DNA from: Rhodanobacter fulvus Jip2
GTDB lineage: Bacteria; Pseudomonadota; Gammaproteobacteria; Xanthomonadales; Rhodanobacteraceae
DNA length: 64,000 nucleotides
Reading direction: 5' to 3'
Assembly: GCF_000264315.1 (NCBI RefSeq)
Contig: NZ_AJXU01000044.1
Span: 61,840-125,839 of the forward strand
The translations under genes were made by a program, and so were the position numbers. Within the stretch, counting starts at the first letter, position 1. Every line of letters starts with the position of its first letter. Below are positions 55,421 through 63,864 of the stretch, piece after piece. The notes under the pieces are model-generated. The model saw only the letters and a program-made list of their open reading frames with translations, was not told where the DNA came from and ran no database searches.

Positions 55421-55968
55421 GCAAAGCTCCGGCGCAATCGCTGGCGAAACACCCATTCGCCAGCGAAGAGCATGCCCATCAGCGCGTAGGAAATCATGCC
55501 GTTGTAAAGCGTCCACCATGACAGCGGCGCCCATAGCGTCAGCGCCGCCGACATGCTGCCGTTGAACGCGAAAAAGCCCACCCACACCCAGGTCACCACG
55601 CGGGTGTAACGCACGGCGGCCGGCGGCAGGTCGGGTTCGCGAAGACGCGCGAAGCGCTCGACGAAGGGTGGGCCGTAGATCAGGCTCCAGCCGAACGCGG
55701 CGAGCAGGAACAGGTTGATCAGCACCGGGTACCAGCGCAGCAACACCGCCTCGCCGGTGAACATCAGCAGCACACAGTAAAGCAGGGAGATGCCCACCAT
55801 CCAGCGTCCGCCCGGCTGGCGCAGCAGGCTCGGCGCGCGGATCATCCATATCGCGCCCAGCACCAGCGCGAAGATCGGCGGCGCGACTTTCTCCGTGCCG
55901 AAATACACGACAAACGGATACAGCACGCCGGCCAGCGGCAGTGCGATCCTGGCGATCAGTCGCCGCAT
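55417..55968 (-). CDS. COG4648-type membrane protein of the polyene cluster (ApeG-like)
   Basis: 183 residues with five to six hydrophobic helices (L-A-G-V-L-Y-P-F-V-V-Y-F-G at the start, W-V-W-V-G-F-F-A-F-N-G late). The family is found almost only in aryl polyene/xanthomonadin-type loci; no activity is established. It overlaps the ACP gene by 13 bp and the dehydratase by 4. Confidence 0.85.
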   Translation of the reverse strand: MRRLIARIALPLAGVLYPFVVYFGTEKVAPPIFALVLGAIWMIRAPSLLRQPGGRWMVGISLLYCVLLMFTGEAVLLRWYPVLINLFLLAAFGWSLIYGPPFVERFARLREPDLPPAAVRYTRVVTWVWVGFFAFNGSMSAALTLWAPLSWWTLYNGMISYALMGMLFAGEWVFRQRLRRSFA

Positions 55969-56252
55969 GCGCTGCGCTGCTCCTGCACGAAGGCGGCCAG
56001 GCTGGCCACGGTGGCGAAATGCTTGCGCGATGCCTTGACGTCGGAGTCGATGCGGATCGCGTAGTGCTTCTGCAGCGCCAGTGCCAGCTCCAGCGCATCG
56101 ACCGAATCCAGCCCCAGCCCGTCGCCGAACAGCGGCTGATCCACCGCCACCTCGGCGACCGTCAGGTGCTCCAGATTCAGCGTATCGATGATGAGCTGGG
56201 CGATTTCCTGCTCCAGCGCGGCCTGTGCGGACACGGGGTCTTGGGTGGTCAT
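55956..56252 (-). CDS. Acyl carrier protein 2
   Basis: 98 residues. The phosphopantetheine Ser lies in G-L-G-L-D-S-V-D-A-L-E. A four-helix ACP pattern surrounds it, with an acidic surface. One of two ACPs in the operon, matching the two-ACP arrangement of aryl polyene systems. The start overlaps the acyltransferase stop (ATGA). Confidence 0.92.
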   Translation of the reverse strand: MTTQDPVSAQAALEQEIAQLIIDTLNLEHLTVAEVAVDQPLFGDGLGLDSVDALELALALQKHYAIRIDSDVKASRKHFATVASLAAFVQEQRSACGD

Positions 56253-57016
56253 GGGGCGTCGAGTCCTTGCAGGAAGAGGTGATGCAGGTGCTGGTTCAGG
56301 CGTCGCGAGGCGATCGGCATGGGGGCGTTGTCGAACGAGGCCGGGTCGATATCGTCACCGACGCGCAGGTGCACCATCACCCGCCGCCAGGGGATGTGGT
56401 ACCACGGTTCGGCCTTGGTCAGCGTGGTCGGTGCCACCGAGATGAACACCGGCGTGATCGTGCGCGCGCCGCGCAAGGCGATGGCCGCGGCGCCGCGGTG
56501 GAACACCGGCGGTTGCCCGGGCGTGGTGCGCGTGCCCTCGGGAAACATCACCAGGGTTTCGCCGCCGCGCAGTACGTTGGCCGCCTGTTCCAGCATTTCC
56601 GGGCTGCCGTTGTTGCTGATGTACTGCGCCGCGCGCACCGCGCCATGCATGCACGGGTTGCTCCACAGGCTGGCTTTCACCACGCAATTGGTGTCGCGCA
56701 TCTGCGAGATCAGGAACACCACGTCGATCAGCGAGGGATGATTGGCCACCACCAGTTGTCCCGGCCGGCCCAGCCGCTCGGCGCCGTCGATGCGGAAGTC
56801 GAGCACGCGGGTGCGGTACATGAACTGCACATGCAGATGGAACGCGCGACTGATCGCGGCACGGGCGCGGCGACGACGCGCCAGCGGTCCGCCGGGCAGC
56901 AGCGCAAACATCGGCAGAATCAGCACCCGCAAAATCACCCCGCCAATGCCGAATACGGCAAAGCTGGCGCCCGTGGCCAGCAGGCGCCACAGCCACGCAT
57001 CGCGACGGCGGTGCAT
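56249..57016 (-). CDS. PlsC-like 1-acylglycerol-3-phosphate acyltransferase
   Basis: 255 residues from ATG 57016, which forms TGATG with the previous stop; in-frame ATGs at 57037 and 57052 are alternatives. The N-terminal membrane helix is followed by V-V-A-N-H-P-S-L-I-D (the H-x4-D motif) and V-M-F-P-E-G-T-R-T-T. Probably transfers the finished acyl chain to a lipid or sugar acceptor at the inner membrane. Confidence 0.88.
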   Translation of the reverse strand: MHRRRDAWLWRLLATGASFAVFGIGGVILRVLILPMFALLPGGPLARRRRARAAISRAFHLHVQFMYRTRVLDFRIDGAERLGRPGQLVVANHPSLIDVVFLISQMRDTNCVVKASLWSNPCMHGAVRAAQYISNNGSPEMLEQAANVLRGGETLVMFPEGTRTTPGQPPVFHRGAAAIALRGARTITPVFISVAPTTLTKAEPWYHIPWRRVMVHLRVGDDIDPASFDNAPMPIASRRLNQHLHHLFLQGLDAP

Positions 57017-57750
57017 CAGGTGCGCTGCCACTGCCATCGGCGCTTCTTCCATGCGTGCTGCAACGTTGGGGTGGAAGTCTGCAACGCACGCAGGAAATCC
57101 AGCGCATGCGGCCAGGGGCAGGGTGGCGTGTCGCCGTCCTGGCGATCCAGGTCGAGCTGCCAGATAGTGCCGGGCGTCGCCGCATCGGCGCGGCCCAGCC
57201 GCAGCGCCACGGCGTACGAGAACGGCACGTCGGTGATCCAGCCGTTGTACGCATCCGGCGGAACTTCCTCGGCGATCACCGCCAGCACCGACGAGGCGCC
57301 GGCGGCCAGCAGGGTCGACGCTTCCAGCATGGCGTGCTCGAAGGTATCCGCCTCGCCGGCGATCGCCACCGATTCGCCGCGCTGTCCGCGCAGCAGCGAC
57401 CACTGACCGGCGATGGCGTTGTGCACCGACAAGCCGAAGTGCGTCGGCGACAACGGCTGCTCGCCGGCCACGTCGCCCAGCAGGTTGAACGTGCGCGTCG
57501 TTTCGCCGTGGCGTGAGGCGAACACGAACGGCAGTTGCTCATCGTCGCCGCACAACGGCGACGCGACCTCCATCGTCATCCGCGCCAGCCGGCTCAGGCG
57601 GCGGCGCTGCATCGGCGGCAGCGACAGGCACTCGGGCTGCTGCTGGTGATCGGGCAGCACGCAGGGCGATCGCGCCCACGCCTGCCACTCCTGTTCGGTG
57701 GCCACGCCGGGCGCCCACGCGCGCCACTCCTCGACGCGGAAGGCGATCAT
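57016..57750 (-). CDS. Ketosynthase-like protein (Ketoacyl-synt_2, PF13723-type)
   Basis: 244 residues resembling only the N-terminal half of a ketosynthase: L-P-P-M-Q-R-R-R-L-S-R-L-A-R, F-A-S-R-H-G-E-T, and L-S-P-T-H-F-G-L-S-V-H-N-A (no catalytic Cys). Such half-size partners occur in aryl polyene loci and may be structural or chain-length partners. The 494-codon open frame extending to 58500 is a shadow of the ketosynthase gene. The start overlaps the ketosynthase stop (ATGA). Confidence 0.83.
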   Translation of the reverse strand: MIAFRVEEWRAWAPGVATEQEWQAWARSPCVLPDHQQQPECLSLPPMQRRRLSRLARMTMEVASPLCGDDEQLPFVFASRHGETTRTFNLLGDVAGEQPLSPTHFGLSVHNAIAGQWSLLRGQRGESVAIAGEADTFEHAMLEASTLLAAGASSVLAVIAEEVPPDAYNGWITDVPFSYAVALRLGRADAATPGTIWQLDLDRQDGDTPPCPWPHALDFLRALQTSTPTLQHAWKKRRWQWQRT

Positions 57751-59006
57751 GCGGCCAACTCCGATGGACGGCTGAACATCAGCGCGGCGCAGCTGCCGCC
57801 GAAGCCGAAACTGTTGGACAGCACGCTGTCGATGTGCCGCGCATGGGTTTGCTGCACCAGCGGCGCCGCCGCAAACGCGGGGTCGGCGTCGATCACCGGC
57901 GTGCCGGCGGCCAGGAAATCGTGCTGCATCATCAGCACGCTGGCGATGGCGTCCAGCGCGCCGGCGGCGCCGGGCGCGTGGCCGCTCAGGCCCTTGATCG
58001 ATGACATCGCCGGCACCGGCGCATCGAGCGCGGCAAACACGCTTTCGATCGCCTGCCATTCCTGCAGGTCGCCCTGTGGCGTGGAGCAGGCGTGGGTGTT
58101 GATGTAGTCGGGCAGCGTGCCGGCCTGCTGCAACGCTTGCCGCAGCGCACGCATCATGCCGTCCACGCCGGGGCCGACCATGCTGGCCGGATCGGTGCCG
58201 GCGCCGAAACCGGTCAGCTCCGCCAGCACGGTGGCGCCGCGCGAGCGCGCGTGAGCCAGCGATTCCAGCACCAGCGCCCCGGCGCCGGCGGCCAGCACGA
58301 AGCCGTCGCGGTGCAGGTCGTAAGGCCGCGATGCGCGTTGTGGCTGCTCGGCGCTGGCGGCGGACAGTGCGCCGAACGCATCGAACCAGGTGGCGGTGCC
58401 TTCGAACAATTCCTCGCTGCCGCCAGTCAGCACCATCTGCTGGCGCCCCAGCTGGATCAGCTCCATCGCCTGGCCAATTGCCAGCGTGGCGCTGGTGCAC
58501 GCCGAGGCCACCGTCTGGGTGACGCCGCGGATGCCGAACGCGTGCGCCAGGCAGGCCGACAACGCGCTGCTCATGCCACGCGATACCAGGAACGGCGACA
58601 GCCGGCCCACGCCCTTGCTGCGATAAGCGTCCAGGCCAATTTCGTATTCGTTCAACGAAGCGCCGCCGCCGATCACCAGTCCGCAGTCGCCGCTTTCCAG
58701 TTCGGCCGCGTCGAGTCCTGCCTGCGCAATCGCTTCACCCATCGCATGCCACGCGTACAGCGCCGGCTGGGCCAGGAAACGGCGCAGCTTGCGCGGCGGC
58801 TCGGGCAGGGCGCTGACGTCGACCGGTCCGCCGACGCGGGTGTTGAGGCCGCGACGGGCGAAGCTGTCCATCGCGCGCAGGCCGCTGCGGTTGTTCTGCA
58901 GCGCGTCGCGGAATGCCTCGCGGCCATTGCCCAGGCAACTGACCACGCCCATTCCCGTCACCACCACCCGGGGCAGGCCGCGCGCGTCGAGCAGGTCGGG
59001 CGCCAT
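57747..59006 (-). CDS. Beta-ketoacyl-ACP synthase, second copy
   Basis: 419 residues. Triad visible: Cys in A-S-A-C-T-S-A-T, His in N-T-H-A-C-S-T-P-Q-G, His in G-L-S-G-H-A-P-G-A-A-G. Because the catalytic Cys is retained it looks catalytic rather than a chain-length factor. The N-T-H-A-C-S-T signature departs from the usual H-G-T. It abuts the next ketosynthase by one base (TGATG). Confidence 0.9.
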   Translation of the reverse strand: MAPDLLDARGLPRVVVTGMGVVSCLGNGREAFRDALQNNRSGLRAMDSFARRGLNTRVGGPVDVSALPEPPRKLRRFLAQPALYAWHAMGEAIAQAGLDAAELESGDCGLVIGGGASLNEYEIGLDAYRSKGVGRLSPFLVSRGMSSALSACLAHAFGIRGVTQTVASACTSATLAIGQAMELIQLGRQQMVLTGGSEELFEGTATWFDAFGALSAASAEQPQRASRPYDLHRDGFVLAAGAGALVLESLAHARSRGATVLAELTGFGAGTDPASMVGPGVDGMMRALRQALQQAGTLPDYINTHACSTPQGDLQEWQAIESVFAALDAPVPAMSSIKGLSGHAPGAAGALDAIASVLMMQHDFLAAGTPVIDADPAFAAAPLVQQTHARHIDSVLSNSFGFGGSCAALMFSRPSELAA

Positions 59007-60229
59007 CAGTCGCAGGCCCGGAAGATCAGCGAGGTGTTGATGCCGCCGAACGCGAAGTTGTTGTTCATCACGCAGTCGGTGGAAAGCGTGCGCCCGTCAC
59101 CGGTGATGTAGTCGAGCTCCGCGCATTCGGGGTCGACCTCGGTGAGGTTGATGGTGGGGGCAAACCAGCCCTCGCGCATCATGCGGATCGCCCACCACGA
59201 TTCCAGCGCGCCGCAGGCGCCCAGCGTGTGGCCGACGTAGCTTTTCATGGAACTCACCGGCACGCGCGCACCGAGTACCGATGCGGTGGCGTGGCTTTCG
59301 GCCACGTCGCCGCGATCGGTGGCGGTGCCGTGGGCGCTGACATAGCCAATCGCGTCGGCGGCAACGCCGGCGTCCTGCATCGCCCACTGCATCGCCGTGG
59401 CCATCGTCTCGCGGGTGGGCTGGGTAATGTGGTTGCCGTCGGAGTTGCAGCCGAAGCCGATGATCTCGGCGTAGATGGTGGCGCCGCGCGCCTTGGCGTG
59501 TTCGTACTCTTCCAGGATCAGCGTGGCGGCGCCTTCGCCCACCACCAGGCCGTCGCGCGCGCGGTCGAACGGGCGCGGCGTCAGCGCCGGTTCGCCGTTG
59601 CGGGTGCTGGTGGCGAACAGCGCGTCGAACACTGCCGCGCCGGGGCCGGACAGTTCCTCGGCGCCACCGCAAAGCATCATCGTCTGGCGGCCGTACTTGA
59701 TCGCCTCGTAGCCGTAGCCGATCGCCTGGCTGCCCGAGGTGCAGGCGCTGGAGGTGGGAATCACGCGGCCCTTCAGCTGGAAGAACACGCCGATGTTCAC
59801 CGCCGTGGTGTGCGCCATCATGTGGATGTAGCTGGTGGCGGTGACGCCCTGCATCGAGCCGGTATCGAGCATGTGACCGACCACCCGCGCCGGCTCCACG
59901 CTGCCGCCGGACGAACCGTAGGCCACGCCCATGCGGCCGTCGCTGACGGTGGGGTCGTCGATCAACCCGGCGTCGCGCATCGCATGTTCGCTGGCCGCCA
60001 CCGCCAGTTGCGCCACGCGCCCCATCGAGCGGCTGAGCCGGCGCGGCCACGGCGGCAGGATGAAATCGTCCACCGGGCAGGCCAGACGGGTATTGAGGGC
60101 GTCGAAATAATCCCACTCGGGCATCGCGCGCACCGCATTGCGGCCCGCGCGCAACCGCGCCTCGATGGGTGCCCAGTCGTGGCCGAGCGCGGTGATGCCG
60201 CCCATGCCGGTGATCACCACACGCTTCAT
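59006..60229 (-). CDS. Beta-ketoacyl-ACP synthase, third copy (ApeR-like)
   Basis: 407 residues. Triad Cys in T-S-S-A-C-T-S-G-S, His in V-S-A-H-G-T-A-T-D-R-G-D, His in S-Y-V-G-H-T-L-G-A-C-G. G-M-G-G-I-T-A-L-G starts the fold. It is the canonical KAS II-type member of the cluster. Its ATG overlaps the stop of a 15-codon micro-ORF. Confidence 0.92.
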   Translation of the reverse strand: MKRVVITGMGGITALGHDWAPIEARLRAGRNAVRAMPEWDYFDALNTRLACPVDDFILPPWPRRLSRSMGRVAQLAVAASEHAMRDAGLIDDPTVSDGRMGVAYGSSGGSVEPARVVGHMLDTGSMQGVTATSYIHMMAHTTAVNIGVFFQLKGRVIPTSSACTSGSQAIGYGYEAIKYGRQTMMLCGGAEELSGPGAAVFDALFATSTRNGEPALTPRPFDRARDGLVVGEGAATLILEEYEHAKARGATIYAEIIGFGCNSDGNHITQPTRETMATAMQWAMQDAGVAADAIGYVSAHGTATDRGDVAESHATASVLGARVPVSSMKSYVGHTLGACGALESWWAIRMMREGWFAPTINLTEVDPECAELDYITGDGRTLSTDCVMNNNFAFGGINTSLIFRACD

Positions 60230-60273
60230 CGCAGCGGCTTCTCGTCCAGGTGGTGGGGAATGATCGCCTTCAT
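60226..60273 (-). CDS. 15-codon micro-ORF bridging the glycosyltransferase and ketosynthase genes
   Basis: M-K-A-I-I-P-H-H-L-D-E-K-P-L-R then TGA. Its ATG overlaps the glycosyltransferase stop (ATGA at 60273-60270) and its stop overlaps the ketosynthase start (ATGA at 60229-60226). It therefore carries translation across the gap without a break. It may be a coupling device, a real micropeptide, or the residue of a deleted gene. No family is recognised. Confidence 0.45.
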   Translation of the reverse strand: MKAIIPHHLDEKPLR

Positions 60274-61046
60274 GCGGCCTGCCTCTTCAAGCGACGCCAC
60301 AACAGGCGCGGCGCGCGCGGCAGCATGCCCAGCAGCAGGCGCGTGTGCATGGCGGTGATGCGGGCGTTGTCGTGCAGCATGCGGAAATGCGACAGCCCGT
60401 CCTCGGGGTAGATCACCCGCGTGGGCAGGTTGCGCACCGGCACACCGCGCCACAGCAGCCGCACGGCGATCTCGGTGTCGAAATCCATCCGTGCCGGCAG
60501 CGGTGCGCGGGCGATTTCCGCGCAGGTTTCGTCCAGCGGATACAGCCGGTAGCCGCACATCGAATCGTCGATGGCCAGCGACAGCGTTTCCGCCCAGACG
60601 CAGACGTGGGTGAGGTAGCGGCCATAGAGGCGCGCCCTGGGCACGCTGTCGTCATAGACCGCGCGTCCGCAAACCATCGCGTGGGGATGATCGCGGGATT
60701 CCGCCAGGAAACGTGGCACGTCGCCGGTGTCGTGCTGGCCGTCGGCGTCGATCTGCAGGGCGTGGGTATGGCCGGCGTCGCGCGCGGCCAGCAGCCCGGC
60801 GACCAGCGCGGCACCCTTGCCCTGGTTGTGCGGCAGGCGCAGCAGCTGGATGTCGCCGTTCTCTTTCAGCGCGTCGAGCACCGCGCGGGTCCCGGCATCG
60901 CTGCCGTCGTCGACCACGATCACCGGCAGGCCGTGCGCCCGTACGGCCTGCACGGTGCGCTCGATCGTGCGCTTGTGGTTGTAGATCGGAATCAGCGCGC
61001 ACGGCGCAAGGCGTGCCGCGGGCACTGGCATCAGTGGAACCGACAT
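60270..61046 (-). CDS. Family 2 glycosyltransferase of the polyene cluster
   Basis: 258 residues. GT-A fold: A-L-I-P-I-Y-N-H-K-R-T-I, V-V-D-D-G-S-D, N-Q-G-K-G-A-A-L, and the metal motif Q-I-D-A-D-G-Q-H-D. This is dolichol-phosphate-mannose-synthase-like; such domains occur in aryl polyene clusters (ApeJ-like, there fused to an acyltransferase). ATG 61046 is preferred over a TTG 9 bases upstream. Confidence 0.9.
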   Translation of the reverse strand: MSVPLMPVPAARLAPCALIPIYNHKRTIERTVQAVRAHGLPVIVVDDGSDAGTRAVLDALKENGDIQLLRLPHNQGKGAALVAGLLAARDAGHTHALQIDADGQHDTGDVPRFLAESRDHPHAMVCGRAVYDDSVPRARLYGRYLTHVCVWAETLSLAIDDSMCGYRLYPLDETCAEIARAPLPARMDFDTEIAVRLLWRGVPVRNLPTRVIYPEDGLSHFRMLHDNARITAMHTRLLLGMLPRAPRLLWRRLKRQAA

Positions 61047-61066
61047 CCGACGCAAGCCGCCGCCGG

Positions 61067-61339
61067 TCAGCGGGCGAGCAGGGTGTGCACGGTGGCGATC
61101 ACGTCGCCCACGGTGCGCACGCTTTTGAAATCCTCGGGCTTGATGCGCATGCCGGTCATCTCCTGCACGTGGATCGCCAGATCCACCGCGTCGATGCTGT
61201 CCAGCTCCAGCTCGGTGAACAATTGCGCCGACGGCGTGACCCGCGCAGGGTCGATCTCGAACGTGTCACGAAGCACTTCCCTGAGCCTGCCCAGAATCTC
61301 TTCGTCGCTGATCCCTGCTTCCATCATCATCGTGCTCAT
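61067..61339 (-). CDS. Acyl carrier protein 1 (first gene of the polyene operon)
   Basis: 90 residues from ATG 61339. The phosphopantetheine Ser is in L-E-L-D-S-I-D-A-V-D-L. The upstream open frame to 61414 runs through the structured leader, so 61339 is favoured. It is followed after 20 bp by the glycosyltransferase gene. Confidence 0.92.
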   Translation of the reverse strand: MSTMMMEAGISDEEILGRLREVLRDTFEIDPARVTPSAQLFTELELDSIDAVDLAIHVQEMTGMRIKPEDFKSVRTVGDVIATVHTLLAR

Positions 61340-61385
61340 AACTGTTCCGCCTGCTCTTGTTCCGGTGATGCCATGCAACGCATGG

Positions 61386-61434
61386 ACGGGGATGGGCCGG
61401 GCGCTTTCGCGCACCGGGACGCTGGCATCCCCGT
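61386..61434 (-). promoter_or_regulatory. Structured element in the polyene operon leader
   Basis: The leader RNA between the predicted start of transcription (about 61548) and the ACP start codon is about 208 nt. ACGGGGATG (61386-61394) pairs with CATCCCCGT (61426-61434), a perfect 9-bp outer stem. Inside is a CCGG-GCGC/GCGC-CCGG stem with one bulged base and, on the minus strand, a GAAA tetraloop (61397-61417). Nearer the promoter a CCTTGCC/GGCAAGG hairpin and an ACGCGT palindrome pair occur (about 61508-61548). The 347-bp gap 61340-61686 holds nothing else but the promoter. Confidence 0.5.
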
Positions 61435-61554
61435 GTCTGTCCCCAATGAGGTTCCGATGTGGCGGAGCGGCCTGGCCGATCCCCCCGCGATGCGGGTCCC
61501 CCGTGGCCCTTGCCCTTTTCAGGCAAGGGTTTACGCGTCAAAAACGCGTGATGG

Positions 61555-61582
61555 AGTGTACCAGAACCATGGCGCTCGTCAG
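61555..61582 (-). promoter_or_regulatory. Promoter of the polyene operon
   Basis: On the minus strand CTGACG (61582-61577) and TACACT (61560-61555) are separated by 16 bp, close to a sigma-70 consensus. It would give an approximately 208-nt leader before the first ACP gene. Confidence 0.55.
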
Positions 61583-61686
61583 CCACCTTTCGACACCGGA
61601 TAGTGGCCTTGGCACGGCCACAATTCGCGGGTATTCCGGCGTCCATCGGCGGGCGGCGAGGCGAGTGGGAGCCACGCGTTTGCCGT

Positions 61687-63831
61687 TCAGCGCGGCTGCC
61701 ATTCGGCGGTCAGCTCGGCCAGCTTGCGGCATTGGCCGCGCACCAGCGCCAACTGATTCAGCACCAGGGTTGCCACGTCGTCGTCCGGGAGGGAAGGTTC
61801 GGTGCCGTCTGCCGAAAGGCCAGCCGGGTCGATGGCGGTTTTTTCGGATGCCAGTACCGCATCGGCCACGTGCTGCAAGGCCGCCACGGCCCGATCGCCC
61901 TGCTCGATGACCGCGTTGACGGCAGCGGTGGACAGCACCTGCCGATGGCTGCCCAGGGTCGACAAGTGGCCCAGCAAGACCTGGGCGGCGGTCAGGAACC
62001 GCAACAGCACATCATCGTGGCGGTGCTTGCCGCCGGGCTCGCGCAGCATCTGGCCCAGCAGGCCGCTCAGCGCGGCGATGGCGTTGTGGGCGTCGCGACG
62101 CGCGATGCGGTAGTCGAGGTCGTCGTGCTTGCCGTTGCGATACTGCGGCAGGATCCTGGCCAGATAGCGGGCGTCGCTGTGCAGCGTATCGGCCAGCAAC
62201 TGGCCCGGCTGCCGCGCTTGCCAGTCCGGCAGGATGAAGTGGATCGCCAGCGCGGCAATCGCGGCGCCGGCCAGCGTATCGAACAGCCGCGGCAGCATCA
62301 CCGCGTAGCCGTCGCCCACCTGGTTCACCAGCATCACCACGAACAGCGTGATCATCGCCGTGGCCACGCCGTAGCGCCGATGGCGGGCCGCGAAAAACGC
62401 CACGCCGGTCAGCGCGATCAGCGGCAACTGCCACAGCGGCGTGATCGAGTGCAACGCGGCCCAGCCGATCACCAACCCGGCGATGGTGCCGCCCATGCGT
62501 TGCAGCAACACGCGCCAGGTGGCGTGGTAACTCGGCTGGCACACGAACAGCGTGGTCATCATGATCCAGTAGCCATGTTGCGGGTGCACCAGCCGCATCA
62601 CCACATCGCCCACCAGCAGGGCGGTGGCCAGTCGTATGGCGTGGCGGAAACGCGGCGCGCGAGGGCTGAACTGGGCGCGGATGCGGGCCCAGGCATCGGC
62701 GAGGGATTGCGGCGCCGGGTCCTGCAGCGTCGATTCCATGTTCCTGTCCAGCAGCACCCTGCCGTCGAGCAGGTCGTGGATGGCGGCCAGGTTGCTGGCC
62801 AGCCCATCGACGGCACGCAACAGCGCCGGTTCGTGCGGCGTCTCGCGCAGGGATTCGAGCGACGTGCGCACATCGGCGAACGCGGCTTCCACATCGTCAT
62901 CGCGCCCGATTTTTCCGCGCCGGCGCAGCGCATCGGCGAGCTGGCGGCAGCGGCTGGCCTGCAACCGCAGCAGATGCTCGCAGCGAAACAGCACATCGCT
63001 GTGGAAGAACGCCCTGGCCAGCGCGTCGTAGGGATAGTGCGAGGAGTTGATCCGCTCGTGGATGTCCTGCGCCATAAAATAGCGCTGCAGCAGCACCGCC
63101 GTGGTGCCGCGTGCGCGGCGACTGCCGATGCGGTCGATCAGCATCAGGCGGGTGTCGTTGAGCGCCGCCACCACGTTCTCGTTGCGCCGCGCCAGCGCGA
63201 GCTGCAGCACCTGGTCATCGCGCCCGCGCAAGGGCAGGAACAGCGCCGCCTTGCCATCCAGTTGATCGGCCAGGGCACGGAACAAGCGCGCCAGCGCATG
63301 CCGCACCGCCTGCTGCGGCGAGAGGGCGCTCCACAGCAGCGACAGCACGCCGTACCAGGCGGCACCGGCCAGCATCCGCGCCGGCTCCAGCAACAGGCCG
63401 CCATCCGGTGCATCGCCGGCAAGGTCCGAGGCGAGCATCGTGTACACCGCCAGGATCAGCGTGGCCCCGGCGATCGTGCTGTAGCGTCCGCTCAACGCGC
63501 CCAGCATCACCAGCATTACCGTCGACAACCACAGGCCGAGGGCGAACGCTACCGGATGCGGCAACAGCCACTCCACCGCCACCGCGGCCACCGAGAAACA
63601 GGCCAGCGTCACCAGCAGAGTGATCAGGCGATTGCGCCACTGGTCCTCCGTTTCCGCCAGCGCGCAGGCGATCGCGCCCAGCAGGATCGGGATGATCGCG
63701 GCCAGCTGGCCGCTGACCAGCCCATAGACCACGATGCCGCCCAGCGCCAGCAGCACGCGCACGCATTCGGCAAAGCGGTCGTAGCCGAGCAGGCGGAACC
63801 AGTAGCTGGAGAGGGTGGACGTTTGCTTCAT
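61687..63831 (-). CDS. YccS-like FUSC family inner membrane protein
   Basis: 714 residues in the YccS/YhfK arrangement. N-terminal membrane helices (about 25-190) are followed by a large helical cytoplasmic part, a second membrane block (about 400-530; H-G-Y-W-I-M-M-T-T-L-F-V-C-Q-P), and a C-terminal helical domain. ATG 63831 starts the typical F-R-L-L-G-Y-D-R-F N-terminus. It lies upstream of the polyene promoter on the same strand. As FUSC proteins include exporters of aromatic acids, a link to the pigment pathway is possible but unproven. Confidence 0.85.
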   Translation of the reverse strand: MKQTSTLSSYWFRLLGYDRFAECVRVLLALGGIVVYGLVSGQLAAIIPILLGAIACALAETEDQWRNRLITLLVTLACFSVAAVAVEWLLPHPVAFALGLWLSTVMLVMLGALSGRYSTIAGATLILAVYTMLASDLAGDAPDGGLLLEPARMLAGAAWYGVLSLLWSALSPQQAVRHALARLFRALADQLDGKAALFLPLRGRDDQVLQLALARRNENVVAALNDTRLMLIDRIGSRRARGTTAVLLQRYFMAQDIHERINSSHYPYDALARAFFHSDVLFRCEHLLRLQASRCRQLADALRRRGKIGRDDDVEAAFADVRTSLESLRETPHEPALLRAVDGLASNLAAIHDLLDGRVLLDRNMESTLQDPAPQSLADAWARIRAQFSPRAPRFRHAIRLATALLVGDVVMRLVHPQHGYWIMMTTLFVCQPSYHATWRVLLQRMGGTIAGLVIGWAALHSITPLWQLPLIALTGVAFFAARHRRYGVATAMITLFVVMLVNQVGDGYAVMLPRLFDTLAGAAIAALAIHFILPDWQARQPGQLLADTLHSDARYLARILPQYRNGKHDDLDYRIARRDAHNAIAALSGLLGQMLREPGGKHRHDDVLLRFLTAAQVLLGHLSTLGSHRQVLSTAAVNAVIEQGDRAVAALQHVADAVLASEKTAIDPAGLSADGTEPSLPDDDVATLVLNQLALVRGQCRKLAELTAEWQPR

Positions 63832-63864
63832 GCGTGCAGCATACGATGCGGCCCATGCCTTACT

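Noticed and set aside
57751..58500. N-terminal extension of the ketosynthase-like protein
   Set aside because: It reads antisense-like composition in an alternate frame of the real ketosynthase gene; the ATGA overlap at 57750 fixes the start.
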